Positions 6,959-7,572 of a stretch of 7,572 nucleotides of DNA are shown piece after piece. The stretch spans positions 1 through 7,572 of the forward strand of contig URAJ01000062.1 in assembly GCA_900545715.1 (NCBI GenBank). The letters run 5' to 3'. Each line of letters begins with the position of its first letter. The first letter of the stretch is position 1. Made by a program: the position numbers and the translations under genes. This DNA comes from an uncultured Opitutales bacterium (GTDB lineage Bacteria > Verrucomicrobiota > Verrucomicrobiia > Opitutales > Intestinicryptomonadaceae). A model generated the notes under the pieces. The model did no database searches. It saw only the letters and a program-made list of their open reading frames with translations, and was not told the origin of the DNA.

Positions 6959-7234
6959 GCCTTTTTGTGCGCACCAGCAAGGATTTCAGCTCTGCACCTA
7001 GCGTCTGCGCGGGAAAGCCGGTACAGCGTTAATGATTGCGCAATTTTATGTATTAGCGCAACCTTGCGAAAACAGGAATTTTTTTATTCTTAAAACAGCC
7101 CGCAATTATATATGAATAAAAATTTAAGAAACGGTAAATTATGGACATGTACGCAAAAAAATCCGCCCCTGCCTCTTTGCGTTTTATACAATTAGCGCAC
7201 ATCGGCGCAAAATAAAAAAGAACACTTCAATATA

Positions 7235-7282
7235 GAATGTAAAATGAGCAGGAGCTCTACCCTCCATATAAAGCCTACATTC
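7235..7282. repeat. Nested hairpin, possible structured RNA
   Basis: GAATGTA (7235-7241) pairs with TACATTC (7276-7282). Inside it GGAG (7251-7254) pairs with CTCC (7262-7265) around a 7-base loop. The minus strand contains GGTAGAGC, which resembles part of a tRNA D-arm, but no T-arm, proper anticodon arm or acceptor pairing follows. Confidence 0.35.
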
Positions 7283-7477
7283 CGCAAGTTTTTTACTTCT
7301 TATACTTGCTTGCAAACAACTTTTATTCATTTGGGGTATTCGGCACACCGCAGTTATTACATATGCCGGCAAATAACCTTAAACCGCTTCTGCAATATCT
7401 TACGCCAAGCCCGCAATTTTACGCTGATTCCGAAAATTTACAGAGCCCGGCAACAACGCCTTTTTCTCTTAGAACAC

Positions 7478-7507
7478 AAAAAAGCCGCAATCTCTTTAAA
7501 ATTGCGG
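7478..7507 (-). terminator. Rho-independent-like terminator facing left
   Basis: Read on the minus strand, CCGCAAT (7507-7501) and ATTGCGG (7491-7485) form a 7-bp stem with a 9-base loop, followed by C and six Ts (7484-7478). It would stop transcription entering from beyond the right edge, before it reaches the region upstream of the GH2 gene. It lies just inside the right arm of the inverted repeat, which fits a gene ending in or near that arm. Confidence 0.5.
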
Positions 7508-7518
7508 TAAAAAAAGAG

Positions 7519-7572
7519 CGCTCTACGTCAAAGATTGTGGAATGGGAGAAAAAAAAGAGGGCAAAGAGAACG
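7519..7572. repeat. Right arm of terminal inverted repeat
   Basis: This is the reverse-complement partner of bases 2-55 (51 of 54 identical), reaching the last base of the window. The plus-strand outward frame again contains RSTSKIVEW, with E in place of the second W of the left copy and one extra codon (GAG) just before the matching arginine. No ATG lies close upstream in that frame. The inward minus-strand frame ends in PQSLT-stop with its TAG at 7525-7523, followed about 15 bases later by the terminator-like hairpin. The sequence alone does not decide between these readings. Confidence 0.9.

Larger units (their letters stand above)
6895..7477. other. Non-coding region upstream of the operon
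   Basis: No convincing gene is visible on either strand. Apart from the promoter (6930-6958), the stretch holds short repeats and dyads. These are the 10-bp palindrome ATTGCGCAAT (7035-7044), ATTAGCGCA at 7052-7060 and 7191-7199, AGCCCGCAATT at 7097-7107 and 7408-7418, a hairpin with stem 7151-7157/7176-7182 (ACGCAAA) followed by TTTATAC on the plus strand, and the nested hairpin at 7235-7282. Many dyads share a CGCAA or TTGCG core. The composition is more A/T-rich than the operon. It may hold a small RNA or decayed DNA, but nothing identifies it. Confidence 0.55.

Noticed and set aside
7141..7215. 24-codon small frame (MDMYAKKSAPASLRF...) as a leader peptide
   Set aside because: No ribosome site or convincing promoter precedes it, nothing lies downstream on the same strand in the window, and a hairpin spans it.
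7235..7282. Functional tRNA gene
   Set aside because: No T-loop consensus, no acceptor stem and no proper anticodon arm.
7244..7510. 88-codon plus-strand frame near the right end
   Set aside because: Odd composition, ends inside a terminator-like hairpin, no motif; probably chance.

Overview
The window looks like a chromosomal piece, perhaps a whole metagenomic contig, from a Gram-negative bacterium. My best guess is Verrucomicrobiota, or less likely another PVC or Bacteroidota relative. The reasons are a lipopolysaccharide-export-type protein, Sec signal peptides on two products, an exported family 2 glycosidase of the kind common in glycan-degrading gut bacteria, and A/T-rich leaders without a clear Shine-Dalgarno sequence before all four genes. 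The lineage is inference.

Layout. Bases 1-690 hold no convincing gene. They are A/T-rich and contain hairpins, a degenerate tandem repeat (325-467) and one arm of a terminal inverted repeat (2-55). Bases 692-6894 are one four-gene, leftward (minus-strand) operon. In transcription order it encodes an exported GH2 beta-galactosidase-like enzyme, a PhnP-like metallo-beta-lactamase-fold hydrolase, the DJ-1/PfpI-type protein ElbB, and a large periplasmic protein joining an LptC-like region to about four LptA/OstA-like modules. Gaps between genes are 12, 31 and 1 bp. A candidate promoter (6930-6958) lies just upstream of the GH2 gene. Bases 6895-7518 are again non-coding, with short repeats and hairpins, and end in a leftward terminator-like hairpin beside the second arm of the inverted repeat (7519-7572).

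How the genes may work together. The GH2 enzyme would release terminal sugars in the periplasm or outside the cell. The last gene would form much or all of the periplasmic bridge that carries LPS to the outer membrane. ElbB and the MBL hydrolase are small cytosolic enzymes with no obvious link to either, so the operon mixes glycan use with envelope upkeep. The two most interesting points are the single-chain LptC-LptA fusion and the 54-bp inverted repeat (51/54 identical) lying exactly at both ends of the window. No CRISPR array, rRNA, convincing tRNA or complete transposase was found.
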